Shown: positions 52,185-59,973 of the stretch, one piece after another
How positions within the stretch are numbered: the stretch's first letter is position 1
How the letters are laid out: every line of letters starts with the position of its first letter
NCBI GenBank assembly: GCA_005881435.1
Contig: VBHP01000027.1
Coordinates: forward strand, 1-64,000
From: Chloroflexota bacterium
GTDB lineage: Bacteria; Chloroflexota; Limnocylindria; P2-11E; CF-107
Direction of reading: 5' to 3'
DNA length: 64,000 bases
Program-made: the position numbers and the translations under genes
Notes under the pieces: model-generated
Told to the model about the DNA's origin: nothing
Seen by the model: the letters and a program-made list of their open reading frames with translations, nothing else
Database searches by the model: none

Positions 52185-52589
52185 ATGGCGCTCCTGCGCA
52201 TCGCCTTCCCCCTACGGCACGGAAAACCATACGGTGCCGCCTCGACCTCGTTCGCGTTCCTGCTGGCCGGTGGTGAGTTCGCGGTGCTGCTCTACGGCTC
52301 CGCGGCGCTGACCGGCGCGGGGACCACGGACAAGTTCGTGATGGCGCTCCTCCCGGCGGCGTACGTCGTCGCCGCGGCCGCGGCCGGTGTGATGTTCCTG
52401 GTCACGCGCCGCCGCAGCAAGAATCTCGAGACGCGCTTTCTCGCCGAGCAGATGGATCTCGAGACGCTCCGGCAGCGGGTCATCGGCGAGCTGCGCGCCA
52501 CGCAGGAAGGCAAGCCGCGGAGCAAGACGCGCCAGATCCTCGACCAGTACCACGGCACCGGCGCGGCCGGCACCTCGCGCCGCCGCTAG
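52185..52589 (+). CDS. Small two-helix membrane protein, unknown
   Basis: A 134-aa protein from ATG 52185, which has an AAGGTG ribosome site 7 nt upstream; an ATG at 52098 would add 29 residues. Two hydrophobic helices (SFAFLLAGGEFAVLLYGSAAL and FVMALLPAAYVVAAAAAGVMF in reading order) are followed by a basic cytoplasmic tail with MDLETLRQRVIGEL and an end in GTSRRR. It is related in its tail to the gene just upstream. It converges with RNase J, 2 bp apart. No function can be assigned. Confidence 0.6.
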   Translation: MALLRIAFPLRHGKPYGAASTSFAFLLAGGEFAVLLYGSAALTGAGTTDKFVMALLPAAYVVAAAAAGVMFLVTRRRSKNLETRFLAEQMDLETLRQRVIGELRATQEGKPRSKTRQILDQYHGTGAAGTSRRR

Positions 52590-52591
52590 CC

Positions 52592-54247
52592 CTAGACCTC
52601 GGTCACGATCGGCAGCACCATCGGCCGGCGCTTTGTTCGTTCGTAGAGCAGCGGGCCGACGCTTTCATGGATGCGGTCCTTGATCACGCTGACCTCGGCT
52701 CGCGTGTCCGGGCCGGCACCGTTCAGGGCTTCGAGGATGCGCTGCCGTGAGGCTTCGACGATCTCGCCTTCGTCCTCCGGCGGGACGAAGCCTTTGGTGA
52801 TGATGTCCGGACCGGACACGAGCCGGCCGGTCTCGTGGTCCACGCCGACGACCACGACGAAGATGCCGTCGCTCGCCAGGGCCCAGCGATCGCGCACCAC
52901 GACCTGCGTCACGTCCCCCACGCCCAGGCCGTCGACGTAGACGTAGCCGGCCGAGACGCTCCCGGACACGCGCGCGCCGTTCTCGTCGAGCTCCAGGACG
53001 TCGCCGTTCTCCAGCACGTGCACGTTCTCGTGCGCCACGCCGAGGTCCTCGGCCAGGCGCGCGTGCCGCACCAGCATGCGGTACTCGCCATGCAGCGGGA
53101 CGAAGTGCGTCGGCCTGAGGATGTTCAGCATCAGCTTCAGCTCCTCCTGGCTGGCGTGACCGGAGACGTGCGGCCGGACCGCCGCGTCGTAAATGACCTC
53201 GGCCCCGAGCTTGTAGAGGTTGTCGATGGTGCGGTTGACCAGCTCCTCGTTGCCAGGGATAGGCGTCGCCGAGAGCACCACCGTATCGCCCGGCTTCACC
53301 GCGACGAACTTGTGGTCGCCGAGCGCCATCCGCGCCAGCGCGCTCGTCGGCTCGCCCTGGCTTCCCGTGGTGATGATGCAGAGCTTCGCGTCCTCGACGT
53401 CGCCGATCCGCGACGGATGCAGCAGCGCCTGCTCGGGCAGGTCGAGGTAGCCGAGCTCCCGCGCGGTCTTGGAGTAGTTCTCCATGGAACGGCCGATGAT
53501 CGAGGTGCGCCGTCCCCACGCCGCGGCGATCTCCACGATCTGCTTGATGCGCGAGATGTTCGAGGCGAAGGTGGTGATGATGATGCGGCCGGCGGCGCGG
53601 GCGAAGATGCTCTCCAGCAGATCGCCGACGTAGGCCTCTGAACGCGTGTAGCCGGGCACCTCGGCGCGGGTCGAATCCGACAGCAGGAGATGGACGCCGC
53701 GCTCGGCGATGCGCGCCAGATGCGCGAAGTCTGTCTGCTGCCCGTCGACGGGTGTGTGATCGAACTTCCAGTCGCCGGTGTGGACGATCTGGCCGAGGCG
53801 CGTCCGCGCCACGAATCCGACGGCATCGGGGATGGAGTGACACACGTGGTACGCCTCGAGGTCGACGGCGCCGATGCGGAAGGGCTCGCCGATGCCGATC
53901 TCGCGGAAGTCGGTGCTCTCGTGCAGCTTGTGCTCCTTCAGCTTGGTGCGGAGCAGGCCGAGCGTGAGCTTCGTACCGTATACCGGGACCGGGTGATCGC
54001 GCAGCAGGAATGGCAGCGCGCCGATGTGGTCCTCGTGGGCGTGGGTGATGAGGATGCCGCGGAACTGTCGCGCCCGTTCGCGCACGTAGGTGAAGTCAGG
54101 AATCACCAGATCGATGCCGAGCATCTCCTCTTCGGGGAACATCAGGCCCGCGTCCACGAGGACGAGCTCGCCGTCGACCTCGAGCACCATCGAGTTGCGG
54201 CCGACTTCGCCGAGACCGCCGAGGGGGATGATGCGAACGGTGCTCAA
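52592..54247 (-). CDS. rnj: Ribonuclease J
   Basis: A 551-aa beta-CASP metallo-beta-lactamase. HAHEDH at residues 69-74 is the metal site, with TGDWKFDHTPVDG and SDSTRAEVPG before the beta-CASP insert, and GHASQEELK and PLHGEYRML in the returning MBL part. It processes and degrades RNA as a 5'-exonuclease and endonuclease and usually replaces RNase E in monoderm bacteria. The start is TTG 54247, overlapping the uracil-DNA glycosylase stop by 4 nt. Confidence 0.94.
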   Translation of the reverse strand: MSTVRIIPLGGLGEVGRNSMVLEVDGELVLVDAGLMFPEEEMLGIDLVIPDFTYVRERARQFRGILITHAHEDHIGALPFLLRDHPVPVYGTKLTLGLLRTKLKEHKLHESTDFREIGIGEPFRIGAVDLEAYHVCHSIPDAVGFVARTRLGQIVHTGDWKFDHTPVDGQQTDFAHLARIAERGVHLLLSDSTRAEVPGYTRSEAYVGDLLESIFARAAGRIIITTFASNISRIKQIVEIAAAWGRRTSIIGRSMENYSKTARELGYLDLPEQALLHPSRIGDVEDAKLCIITTGSQGEPTSALARMALGDHKFVAVKPGDTVVLSATPIPGNEELVNRTIDNLYKLGAEVIYDAAVRPHVSGHASQEELKLMLNILRPTHFVPLHGEYRMLVRHARLAEDLGVAHENVHVLENGDVLELDENGARVSGSVSAGYVYVDGLGVGDVTQVVVRDRWALASDGIFVVVVGVDHETGRLVSGPDIITKGFVPPEDEGEIVEASRQRILEALNGAGPDTRAEVSVIKDRIHESVGPLLYERTKRRPMVLPIVTEV

Positions 54248-54870
54248 AAGAGCGTCGGCTGCGTCACGGGCCGCGGCTCTTCCTTCTTTGGCGGCGGCGC
54301 AACGGTCGCGGGAGTCCGCTCCAAAAAGTCCGAGAGCTTTCGGAAGTCGTCGAAGAGCTGCTGGCGCAGCGATGGCTGATGCAGCGCGGCGGCAGGGTGG
54401 TACATCGGGAAGACGACGTACCCGCCGGAGCGTCGCGGTTGGCCGTGGGCCCGGGAGATCGCCTCACCCGGTAAGAACCGCGACATGGCATGCCGTCCGA
54501 GCGTGACGATGACCTTCGGCGCCAGAGCCGTAAGCTGGCGTTTGGTATAGACGTCGCAGGCCTCGATCTCAGCCGGCAGCGGATCGCGGTTCTCCGGTGG
54601 ACGGCAGCGGACGACATTGGTGATCCACACCACGCGGCGTTCGAGGCCGATGGATTCGAGCAGCTCCGTGAGCAATTGGCCCGCCGATCCCACGAAGGGC
54701 CGTCCTTGTTCGTTCTCGTGGTAGCCCGGCCCCTCGCCGATGAAGTAGATGCCCGAGACGCCGCTCCCCTCGCCCGGCACGGCGTTCTTCCGACCGCGAT
54801 GCAGCGGGCATTGAGTGCAGGCCTTGACCTCGCCGGCGATGGCCTCGAGCGCGTCGGAAGGCACGGTCAC
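54244..54870 (-). CDS. Family-4 uracil-DNA glycosylase (4Fe-4S)
   Basis: A 208-aa DNA repair enzyme that removes uracil. CTQCPLHRGR supplies two cluster Cys near residue 18, with further Cys in TNVVRCRPPENR and EACDVY. The active site GEGPGYHENEQGRPFVG and the late MYHPAAAL motif are typical of family 4 (type 4 enzymes use GEAPG). Ends with a short Pro/Lys-rich tail that may contact other repair proteins. It starts at GTG 54870, divergent from the F420 enzyme by 44 bp, and is translated together with RNase J. Confidence 0.9.
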   Translation of the reverse strand: MTVPSDALEAIAGEVKACTQCPLHRGRKNAVPGEGSGVSGIYFIGEGPGYHENEQGRPFVGSAGQLLTELLESIGLERRVVWITNVVRCRPPENRDPLPAEIEACDVYTKRQLTALAPKVIVTLGRHAMSRFLPGEAISRAHGQPRRSGGYVVFPMYHPAAALHQPSLRQQLFDDFRKLSDFLERTPATVAPPPKKEEPRPVTQPTLF

Positions 54871-54914
54871 GTCAGCCGGAAGTATATGGACGGCCCGCGT
54901 ATCCTCTTGGCCCC

Positions 54915-55865
54915 ATGCAATTCGGCATTCAGATCGAGCCGGCGTTCGGCTTCAGCTTCGACGACGTGGTGGAGATCGCGCGCGACGCCGAGTCGCGCGG
55001 CTTCACCGGTCTGTGGGTCTCGGACCACTTCTTCTTGCGGAACGACGCGACGACGACCAATTGTCTCGAGGCCTGGACGCTCCTGGCGGGATTGGCACAG
55101 CACACGACCACCCTGCGACTCGGACCGATGGTGACCGCGGTCTCGTACCGCAATCCCGCGCTCCTGGCCAAGATCGCCGCCGGCGTGGATGTGATGTCCG
55201 GTGGCCGGCTTGAGTTCGGCATCGGCGCGGGCTGGAAGGAGCCGGAGTATCGCGCCTACGGCTATGAGTTCCCGCCGCCGGAGGTGCGCCTCGACCAGAT
55301 GGTCGATGCCATCGAGATCTGTCGCCGGATGTGGACCGAGGAGCGCGCGACGTATGCGGGCAAGTATTTCCGCATCGAGAACGCGCCGTGCGCGCCGAAG
55401 CCGCTGCAGCGACCGCGCCCGCGGGTCTGGATCGGCGGCAACCGTCCGCGAATGCGCCGGGTGATGGCGCGCTACGCCGATGCGGTGAACATCGGCGGGC
55501 CCGGTTTCGACGGCACGCTCGAGTCTTACGGGGCGGCGATGAAGGATCTGGACGAGGCCTGCCGCGTCAGCGGGCGGGATCCGCGCCAGATCCTGCGCAG
55601 TCATTTCGTCTCCTGCATCGTCGCCGAGACACGGCGCGACCTCGATGCCGTGATCGACGAGCTCGCCGCCGACGAAAAGACGACGGCGGACCGGTGGCGC
55701 AGCGCGCATCCGTCGGCCATTGCCGGCACCCCGGACGACGTCATCGCCCGGCTGCGCGCGTTCGAGAAGGTCGGCTGCGGCTACTTCCTGGCCGTGTTCC
55801 CGTACCGTCGCGAGCGCGAGATGCTCGGCGTGCTGGCTGAGCACGTCATTCCGGCGCTCGCGTGA
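54915..55865 (+). CDS. LLM-class F420-dependent oxidoreductase
   Basis: A 316-aa TIM-barrel protein of the luciferase-like monooxygenase/F420 family. Segments GFTGLWVSDHFFLR, RLGPMVTAVSYRNPALLAK, MSGGRLEFGIGAGWKEPEYRAYG and VWIGGNRPRMRRV follow the family order. Such enzymes use F420 rather than FMN, in agreement with the PPOX-type gene at 18671. The ATG starts 44 bp from the divergent uracil-DNA glycosylase. Substrate is unknown. Confidence 0.88.
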   Translation: MQFGIQIEPAFGFSFDDVVEIARDAESRGFTGLWVSDHFFLRNDATTTNCLEAWTLLAGLAQHTTTLRLGPMVTAVSYRNPALLAKIAAGVDVMSGGRLEFGIGAGWKEPEYRAYGYEFPPPEVRLDQMVDAIEICRRMWTEERATYAGKYFRIENAPCAPKPLQRPRPRVWIGGNRPRMRRVMARYADAVNIGGPGFDGTLESYGAAMKDLDEACRVSGRDPRQILRSHFVSCIVAETRRDLDAVIDELAADEKTTADRWRSAHPSAIAGTPDDVIARLRAFEKVGCGYFLAVFPYRREREMLGVLAEHVIPALA

Positions 55866-55875
55866 GGATGACGCG

Positions 55876-57330
55876 CTACTGACGGAGCTCGTCCGCGGCG
55901 CGGCCGCTCAGGAGGAGCATCGTTCCAGATGCGTGACCGATCTCGAGCTTCACGCCGGGGGCGACCTCCACGGTATCGAAGGCCGGCGGATCCAGCGGAC
56001 GCGCATGGCCCTCGTATACGACGAGAGTCGCGCCCGCGGGCACAGCCCGCGTGTACGTCCCGGTCGCGCGATCGTCGCTGTAGAGGATCGTGCGATCCGG
56101 TGCGTAGTACCGGGCAACGAGGAGTTCCACCGCGGCGAGCACGACTGTCGAGGACGCGGGCAGCCGATCGCGCAGGTACTGCGTCTTCGCATCGGTCGCG
56201 CGGTCATGCGCCGATAGCGATGCCGCTGAGAACACCGGGTCGTCTCCCAACACGAACAGGCCAGCGCCGACCAGCACGTTGGCGGCCAACAACAGTGCAC
56301 CGACTACGCGCCACGGCCGCGGCGTGGCGGCGATGATCGGCCGGAGGAGCCAGGCCAAGAGCGCGAAAAGGCCAGGAACGAGCGAAAGAACGTATCCCCA
56401 CTCACCGATGTGCACGAGGAGATAAAAGAGGAGTGGCGGCAGGATCCACAGCGCGAAGAAGATGCCGCCGGGGTGATCGTCGCGTGCCGCCGTCGAGCCG
56501 CGTAGCCGAGCCAACGCTCGTGCGAGAGCCAGCACGAGCAGAACCGGTCCGAGGGCGAGGAGCGACCACCACAGTGAGTCGAGGATGAGTACTGAGCTCA
56601 CGGCCACCGATACCGGACTCGCGGCGCTCACGCCAAGGCCGGCAAACTGGCGCCAGACACTGGCGACGTACGCGGTCGGACCATCAGAGAGAAGCGCTGA
56701 TGGAATGAACCAGGTAAGGCACCCTGCGGCGAGCGCCGCCGTCGCGGCCACGCGCTCGCGCGTTGTCGCAGGAGCAAGGAGCCAGATCCACAGTGGCGCC
56801 AGAAACAGCAGCACGTCCTGCCTAAAGCCCGCGAGCGCGCCAAAAAGCAGTGAGACGAAGACGCTGCGCACAGTGCCGCGGCTTCGTGCCCATAGGAAAG
56901 CCATCGCCAAGATCGTCACCAGCGGCGCGAGTAATACGTACGAGATCGCGACCTCACCGTGGAGCCAGAAGTTCGGGCTCGCCGCGAAGGCAAGCGTGAT
57001 GAGACCAGCCGGAACCACGCCGACGAGTCGCCGGCACAGCAGGTAGAGCGCGATCGCCCCGATCCCGCTGGCGACGATGCTGACGAGGACAAGGGCATGA
57101 TCGCTGTCGAGTCCGGCCCTTCTCGCCACGGCAGCGGAGGCAACATAAAAGATGTAGCCCGGTGGATGAGGGCGTGAGCCCGCGAGCGCATCCTCGACAT
57201 GGAAGCCGTTCTCCAGCGCGCGCGCGTACAGAACGGAGTCCCACTCCCAGAGACGCTGTGCCATGAACGGGAGGCGCGTCAATGAGGTCGCGATACCGAG
57301 CAGCAATGCCGTGAGCGCGTCTCGCGTCAA
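55876..57330 (-). CDS. GT39/ArnT-like membrane glycosyltransferase
   Basis: A 484-aa integral membrane protein with eleven or more helices. Early WEWDSVLYARALENG holds the acidic pair of GT-C enzymes, and PHPPGYIFYV follows it as in many Dol-P-sugar users. The C-terminal ~100 residues are soluble. Such enzymes take a sugar from polyprenyl phosphate and attach it outside the membrane. The TTG start overlaps the methyltransferase stop (TTGA). It is the last of four overlapping genes with the GT2 synthase that would supply the lipid-linked sugar. Confidence 0.78.
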   Translation of the reverse strand: MTRDALTALLLGIATSLTRLPFMAQRLWEWDSVLYARALENGFHVEDALAGSRPHPPGYIFYVASAAVARRAGLDSDHALVLVSIVASGIGAIALYLLCRRLVGVVPAGLITLAFAASPNFWLHGEVAISYVLLAPLVTILAMAFLWARSRGTVRSVFVSLLFGALAGFRQDVLLFLAPLWIWLLAPATTRERVAATAALAAGCLTWFIPSALLSDGPTAYVASVWRQFAGLGVSAASPVSVAVSSVLILDSLWWSLLALGPVLLVLALARALARLRGSTAARDDHPGGIFFALWILPPLLFYLLVHIGEWGYVLSLVPGLFALLAWLLRPIIAATPRPWRVVGALLLAANVLVGAGLFVLGDDPVFSAASLSAHDRATDAKTQYLRDRLPASSTVVLAAVELLVARYYAPDRTILYSDDRATGTYTRAVPAGATLVVYEGHARPLDPPAFDTVEVAPGVKLEIGHASGTMLLLSGRAADELRQ

Positions 57331-57992
57331 TGTGGCACCCGGCGAGCAACGTAGACGGCGTCGGTGTACGGGCGGCGTGGCAGCGGCACGACGTCGGTGA
57401 CGAAACCATGACGCGCGAGCGCCGCGACCATGTCCTCGCGGGAACGGTAGTGGAAGCCGCCGAACGGGTGATGCGTCACACCGACGCTCGTCGCGACAAG
57501 TTCCTGCGCATAGCCGATGAGGTACCGCGGATCAGTTCGCGCTTCCTGAGCACACACGACCATCGTCCGGCCTTCGGGGAGTGCCCGTGAGCACGAAGCG
57601 ATGAGCTCCTCCTGAACGTCTGCCGGCAGCAGGTACAGCAAATCGAGGATCGTGATCGAGTCGCATGGTGGCGGTGGCGTCGCGATCGCGTCGCCGAGCT
57701 CGAATCGAAGTCCTTCGCGCTCCGTGAGTTTCGCGACGCCGACCTTCCGCGGGTCCGCGTCCACGCCGAGTACGCGACGCGACTCAGACGCTTCGCAAAG
57801 AAGGTTGGCGAAGAGACCGTGGCCGCAGCCGACATCGACGACAAATCCCTTGCGCGGGACGAACGGTTCGATGAACGTGAAGTCGGACAGGAAAGCGCGG
57901 GCCCTGATGAAGAGTCGATCGACCAAAGGCGCCTCCCCGTAACGACGCAGTGCCCGCGCGAGCGCGGCCCGGTCCCGGCGCGGCTCCCTCAC
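57327..57992 (-). CDS. Class I SAM methyltransferase
   Basis: A 221-aa methyltransferase. VVDVGCGHGLFANLL is motif I of the Rossmann SAM site, with VLGVDADPRK (motif II) and ITILDLLYLLP (motif IV). GTG 57992 overlaps the upstream stop by 4 nt (GTGA), as the neighbours do; an ATG at 58010 overlapping by 22 nt is the alternative. In this small glycan operon it may methylate a sugar or lipid carrier, but the acceptor cannot be read from sequence. Confidence 0.83.
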   Translation of the reverse strand: MREPRRDRAALARALRRYGEAPLVDRLFIRARAFLSDFTFIEPFVPRKGFVVDVGCGHGLFANLLCEASESRRVLGVDADPRKVGVAKLTEREGLRFELGDAIATPPPPCDSITILDLLYLLPADVQEELIASCSRALPEGRTMVVCAQEARTDPRYLIGYAQELVATSVGVTHHPFGGFHYRSREDMVAALARHGFVTDVVPLPRRPYTDAVYVARRVPH

Positions 57993-58786
57993 GCGTTCGC
58001 CACCCGCCATCTCACCCGGTCGAACGTGGGGCGCAGCCTCGGATCGCACAACAGCGCGAGCTCGTGCTCGCGCGGAGCGACGAGGCCGTCGCGTTCGGCC
58101 AGAAGCGTGTCGATCTCGCCGGGGTGACACCCGAACTCACCGTTGCCTTCCAGGGCCGCGAGACTCGCGATCGCCGCCGCGTCCGGCGCAGGTGACCACA
58201 TCGAGAGGTCGACGTACCAGTCGTTGCCTCCGATCCCGCGATACCGCGACGCGCTCGCGCGTGTCAGCAGGGCCAGGACCATTCGTTTTGCGACAAGGCG
58301 GCTGACTCGAACCGGCGGCAACGCCGCCCGCCGCACGTACCGCGCGCCGAGCTCTCGCGCGATCGGTGCGATGACACGGGCGGCCGGTGGAAGAAGGTGC
58401 ACGTGACGATGCGAATCCCACGCCAGCGCGGGGATCCCGAGCGCGCGGGCGCGCTGGACCTGGGCTCGCACTTCGCGCGCGAGCTCCGTGGATTGGACCG
58501 ATCCGAGCGCAAGCCGGCGCGCGAGCACAGCCAGCCCGACGAAGTGTCCTTCGATGTCCAGCAGCGAGGCGACGCTCGTGGGATCGCTCACTGGTGCGCC
58601 GACGAGCACGTTGATGTGGAGGCCGAGCTCGAGGCCGGTGACGGACCGAGCCGCTTCAGCAGCGTCTCCGCTCTCCGGCAAGTTGACGATAACGGAGACC
58701 GACCGGACGATGCCGTCGCGGGCCGCGCGCAACGCGCCCCGGGTGACGGCCGGAGAGAGTCCGACGTCGTCGGCGGTGACGATCAT
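57989..58786 (-). CDS. ChbG/YdjC-type carbohydrate deacetylase
   Basis: A 265-aa enzyme of the YdjC family, which removes N-acetyl groups from oligosaccharides. TADDVGLS carries the metal Asp pair (D6, D7), LGLHINV the first His, SHRHVHLLP further ligands, and FGCHPGEID the late His. It overlaps the GT2 gene by ATGA and the methyltransferase start. In the operon it may deacetylate a lipid-linked or attached HexNAc before the next transfer. Confidence 0.85.
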   Translation of the reverse strand: MIVTADDVGLSPAVTRGALRAARDGIVRSVSVIVNLPESGDAAEAARSVTGLELGLHINVLVGAPVSDPTSVASLLDIEGHFVGLAVLARRLALGSVQSTELAREVRAQVQRARALGIPALAWDSHRHVHLLPPAARVIAPIARELGARYVRRAALPPVRVSRLVAKRMVLALLTRASASRYRGIGGNDWYVDLSMWSPAPDAAAIASLAALEGNGEFGCHPGEIDTLLAERDGLVAPREHELALLCDPRLRPTFDRVRWRVANA

Positions 58787-59553
58787 GCGTATTTGCCGCG
58801 CATCGCGTTCAGGCGGATGCGCGCGAGGTCGCGAACCATCCGGAACGTGTCACGCAGCAGGTGAATGCTCGTCCGACGGTCCTGGATCAGCGCAACAGGC
58901 AGCTCGACCAGGCGGTAACCGCGCAGGCGAGCGATGTACAAGACCTCGGCATCGAACGCGAAACCATCGATACGAGACCGCGCATAGAGGTCGCGAGCCA
59001 CCTCGGCTCGATAACACTTCGCGCCGCACTGTGTGTCCTGGAGCGCGGTCGGCACGAGTGCTCGCACGAAGAAACGAAATCCCACGGTCATGGCCTGACG
59101 GATGATCGGTCGGTGGACGATGGCACCGGGTACGTATCGCGACGCGACCGCGACGTCCGCCCCCTCGCGCACGGCGGCAACGAGTGAATCCAGGACCTCG
59201 ATCGGGATCGTGAGGTCGGCGTCCAGAAAAGCTACGAGCTCGGTCGCCTGGGCGTCGCGCACGCCGCTTCGTACTGCCGCACCCTTTCCTCGGTGTGCCT
59301 TGCGGATCAGCCGCAGCCATGGTCGCGATTCCGCCAGGTGTTCGACGAGTAGCGCAGTCTGATCGACTGATCCATCGTCCACGACGATGACCTCGGTACC
59401 TTCGGCGGAGGAGAGGTACGAACCGATCCGCTCCAGGCTGGCGGGAATGCGGTCCGCCTCGTTATACGCCGGCAGGATCAGACTGAGACGACATCGAGCC
59501 AGGGGCGCCTGTCGTGACGATGCCGGTGCCAGCGGCAGGTCGATGCGTTCCAT
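58783..59553 (-). CDS. GT2 polyprenyl-phosphate sugar synthase
   Basis: A 256-aa GT-A enzyme resembling dolichyl-phosphate mannose/glucose synthases. LSLILPAYNEADRI, VIVVDDGSVDQT, RKAHRGKGAAVRSGV and the metal-binding FLDADLTIP are in order, with QDTQCGAKCYRAEV downstream. It loads a sugar onto a polyprenyl phosphate for the membrane transferase at 55876. The ATG at 59553 has no strong ribosome site; a small same-strand open frame (59462-59713) overlaps it and may lead into it by coupling. Confidence 0.87.
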   Translation of the reverse strand: MERIDLPLAPASSRQAPLARCRLSLILPAYNEADRIPASLERIGSYLSSAEGTEVIVVDDGSVDQTALLVEHLAESRPWLRLIRKAHRGKGAAVRSGVRDAQATELVAFLDADLTIPIEVLDSLVAAVREGADVAVASRYVPGAIVHRPIIRQAMTVGFRFFVRALVPTALQDTQCGAKCYRAEVARDLYARSRIDGFAFDAEVLYIARLRGYRLVELPVALIQDRRTSIHLLRDTFRMVRDLARIRLNAMRGKYA

Positions 59554-59713
59554 GGCTTCGGCAGCTTAACGTCAGAGCTCGCGCTTTCGCGCCCACCAGC
59601 GGCGAACGGTGGTAGGTGCGCCCGGGACGAGTCGCTGTCGCGTGAAACAGCGCCCGCGCAGGTGGGGCCGTGCCGACGAGCACCGCGCCGAGCATGAGCA
59701 GTCCGATGTTCAT
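59462..59713 (-). CDS. Possible small exported peptide or leader frame
   Basis: In the 420-bp gap between GT2 and pnp, an ATG at 59713 has a good GGGGAG site 8 nt upstream and a hydrophobic start (NIGLLMLGAVLVGTAPPARAL). It continues for 83 codons and overlaps the GT2 start by 92 nt in another frame. The first ~45 residues look like a real short membrane or exported peptide, while the rest is compositionally poor, so it may be a decayed or frameshifted gene, or a leader peptide for the operon. No homologue is recognised. Confidence 0.3.
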   Translation of the reverse strand: MNIGLLMLGAVLVGTAPPARALFHATATRPGRTYHRSPLVGAKARALTLSCRSHGTHRPAAGTGIVTTGAPGSMSSQSDPAGV

Positions 59714-59853
59714 TGCAATGTCTCCCCTCGATCCACCTGCGCGAAGGCTTCGCCGGCGAGCCTCGCAGCTCCTCCTCGATGCTTTCGGCGGCGCCGAGCG
59801 CTCGCCGTCACCTGCAGCCGCCTGCCGATCGCACTTTCGCGAGTACCCTCGTG

Positions 59854-59878
59854 TACGACGCGTCGCATACGACGCGTC
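59854..59878. repeat. Tandem TACGACGCGTC repeats with GACGCGTC palindromes
   Basis: TACGACGCGTC occurs twice with a 3-bp spacer (59854-59864 and 59868-59878). Each copy contains the 8-bp palindrome GACGCGTC. They lie about 140 bp upstream of the small frame at 59713 and the glycosylation operon, on a stretch that otherwise has no gene, so a tandem operator is plausible. The rest of 59714-59916 shows nothing I can name. Confidence 0.4.
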
Positions 59879-59916
59879 TTCGGATGCCCAACACCGTGGC
59901 TGGAACAGGTCGGCCT

Positions 59917-59954
59917 AGAAAAGAAAAGCCGCCGAGAGGGTGCCTCTCGGCGGC
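59917..59954 (-). terminator. Rho-independent terminator of pnp
   Basis: A perfect 12-bp stem (GCCGCCGAGAGG with CCTCTCGGCGGC, loop GTG on the + strand) lies 19 nt after the pnp stop. On the minus strand it is followed by TTTTCTTTTC, a normal U-tract. It separates pnp transcription from the glycosylation operon downstream. Confidence 0.88.
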
Positions 59955-59973
59955 GGTCGCTGAATCGCGTGTT

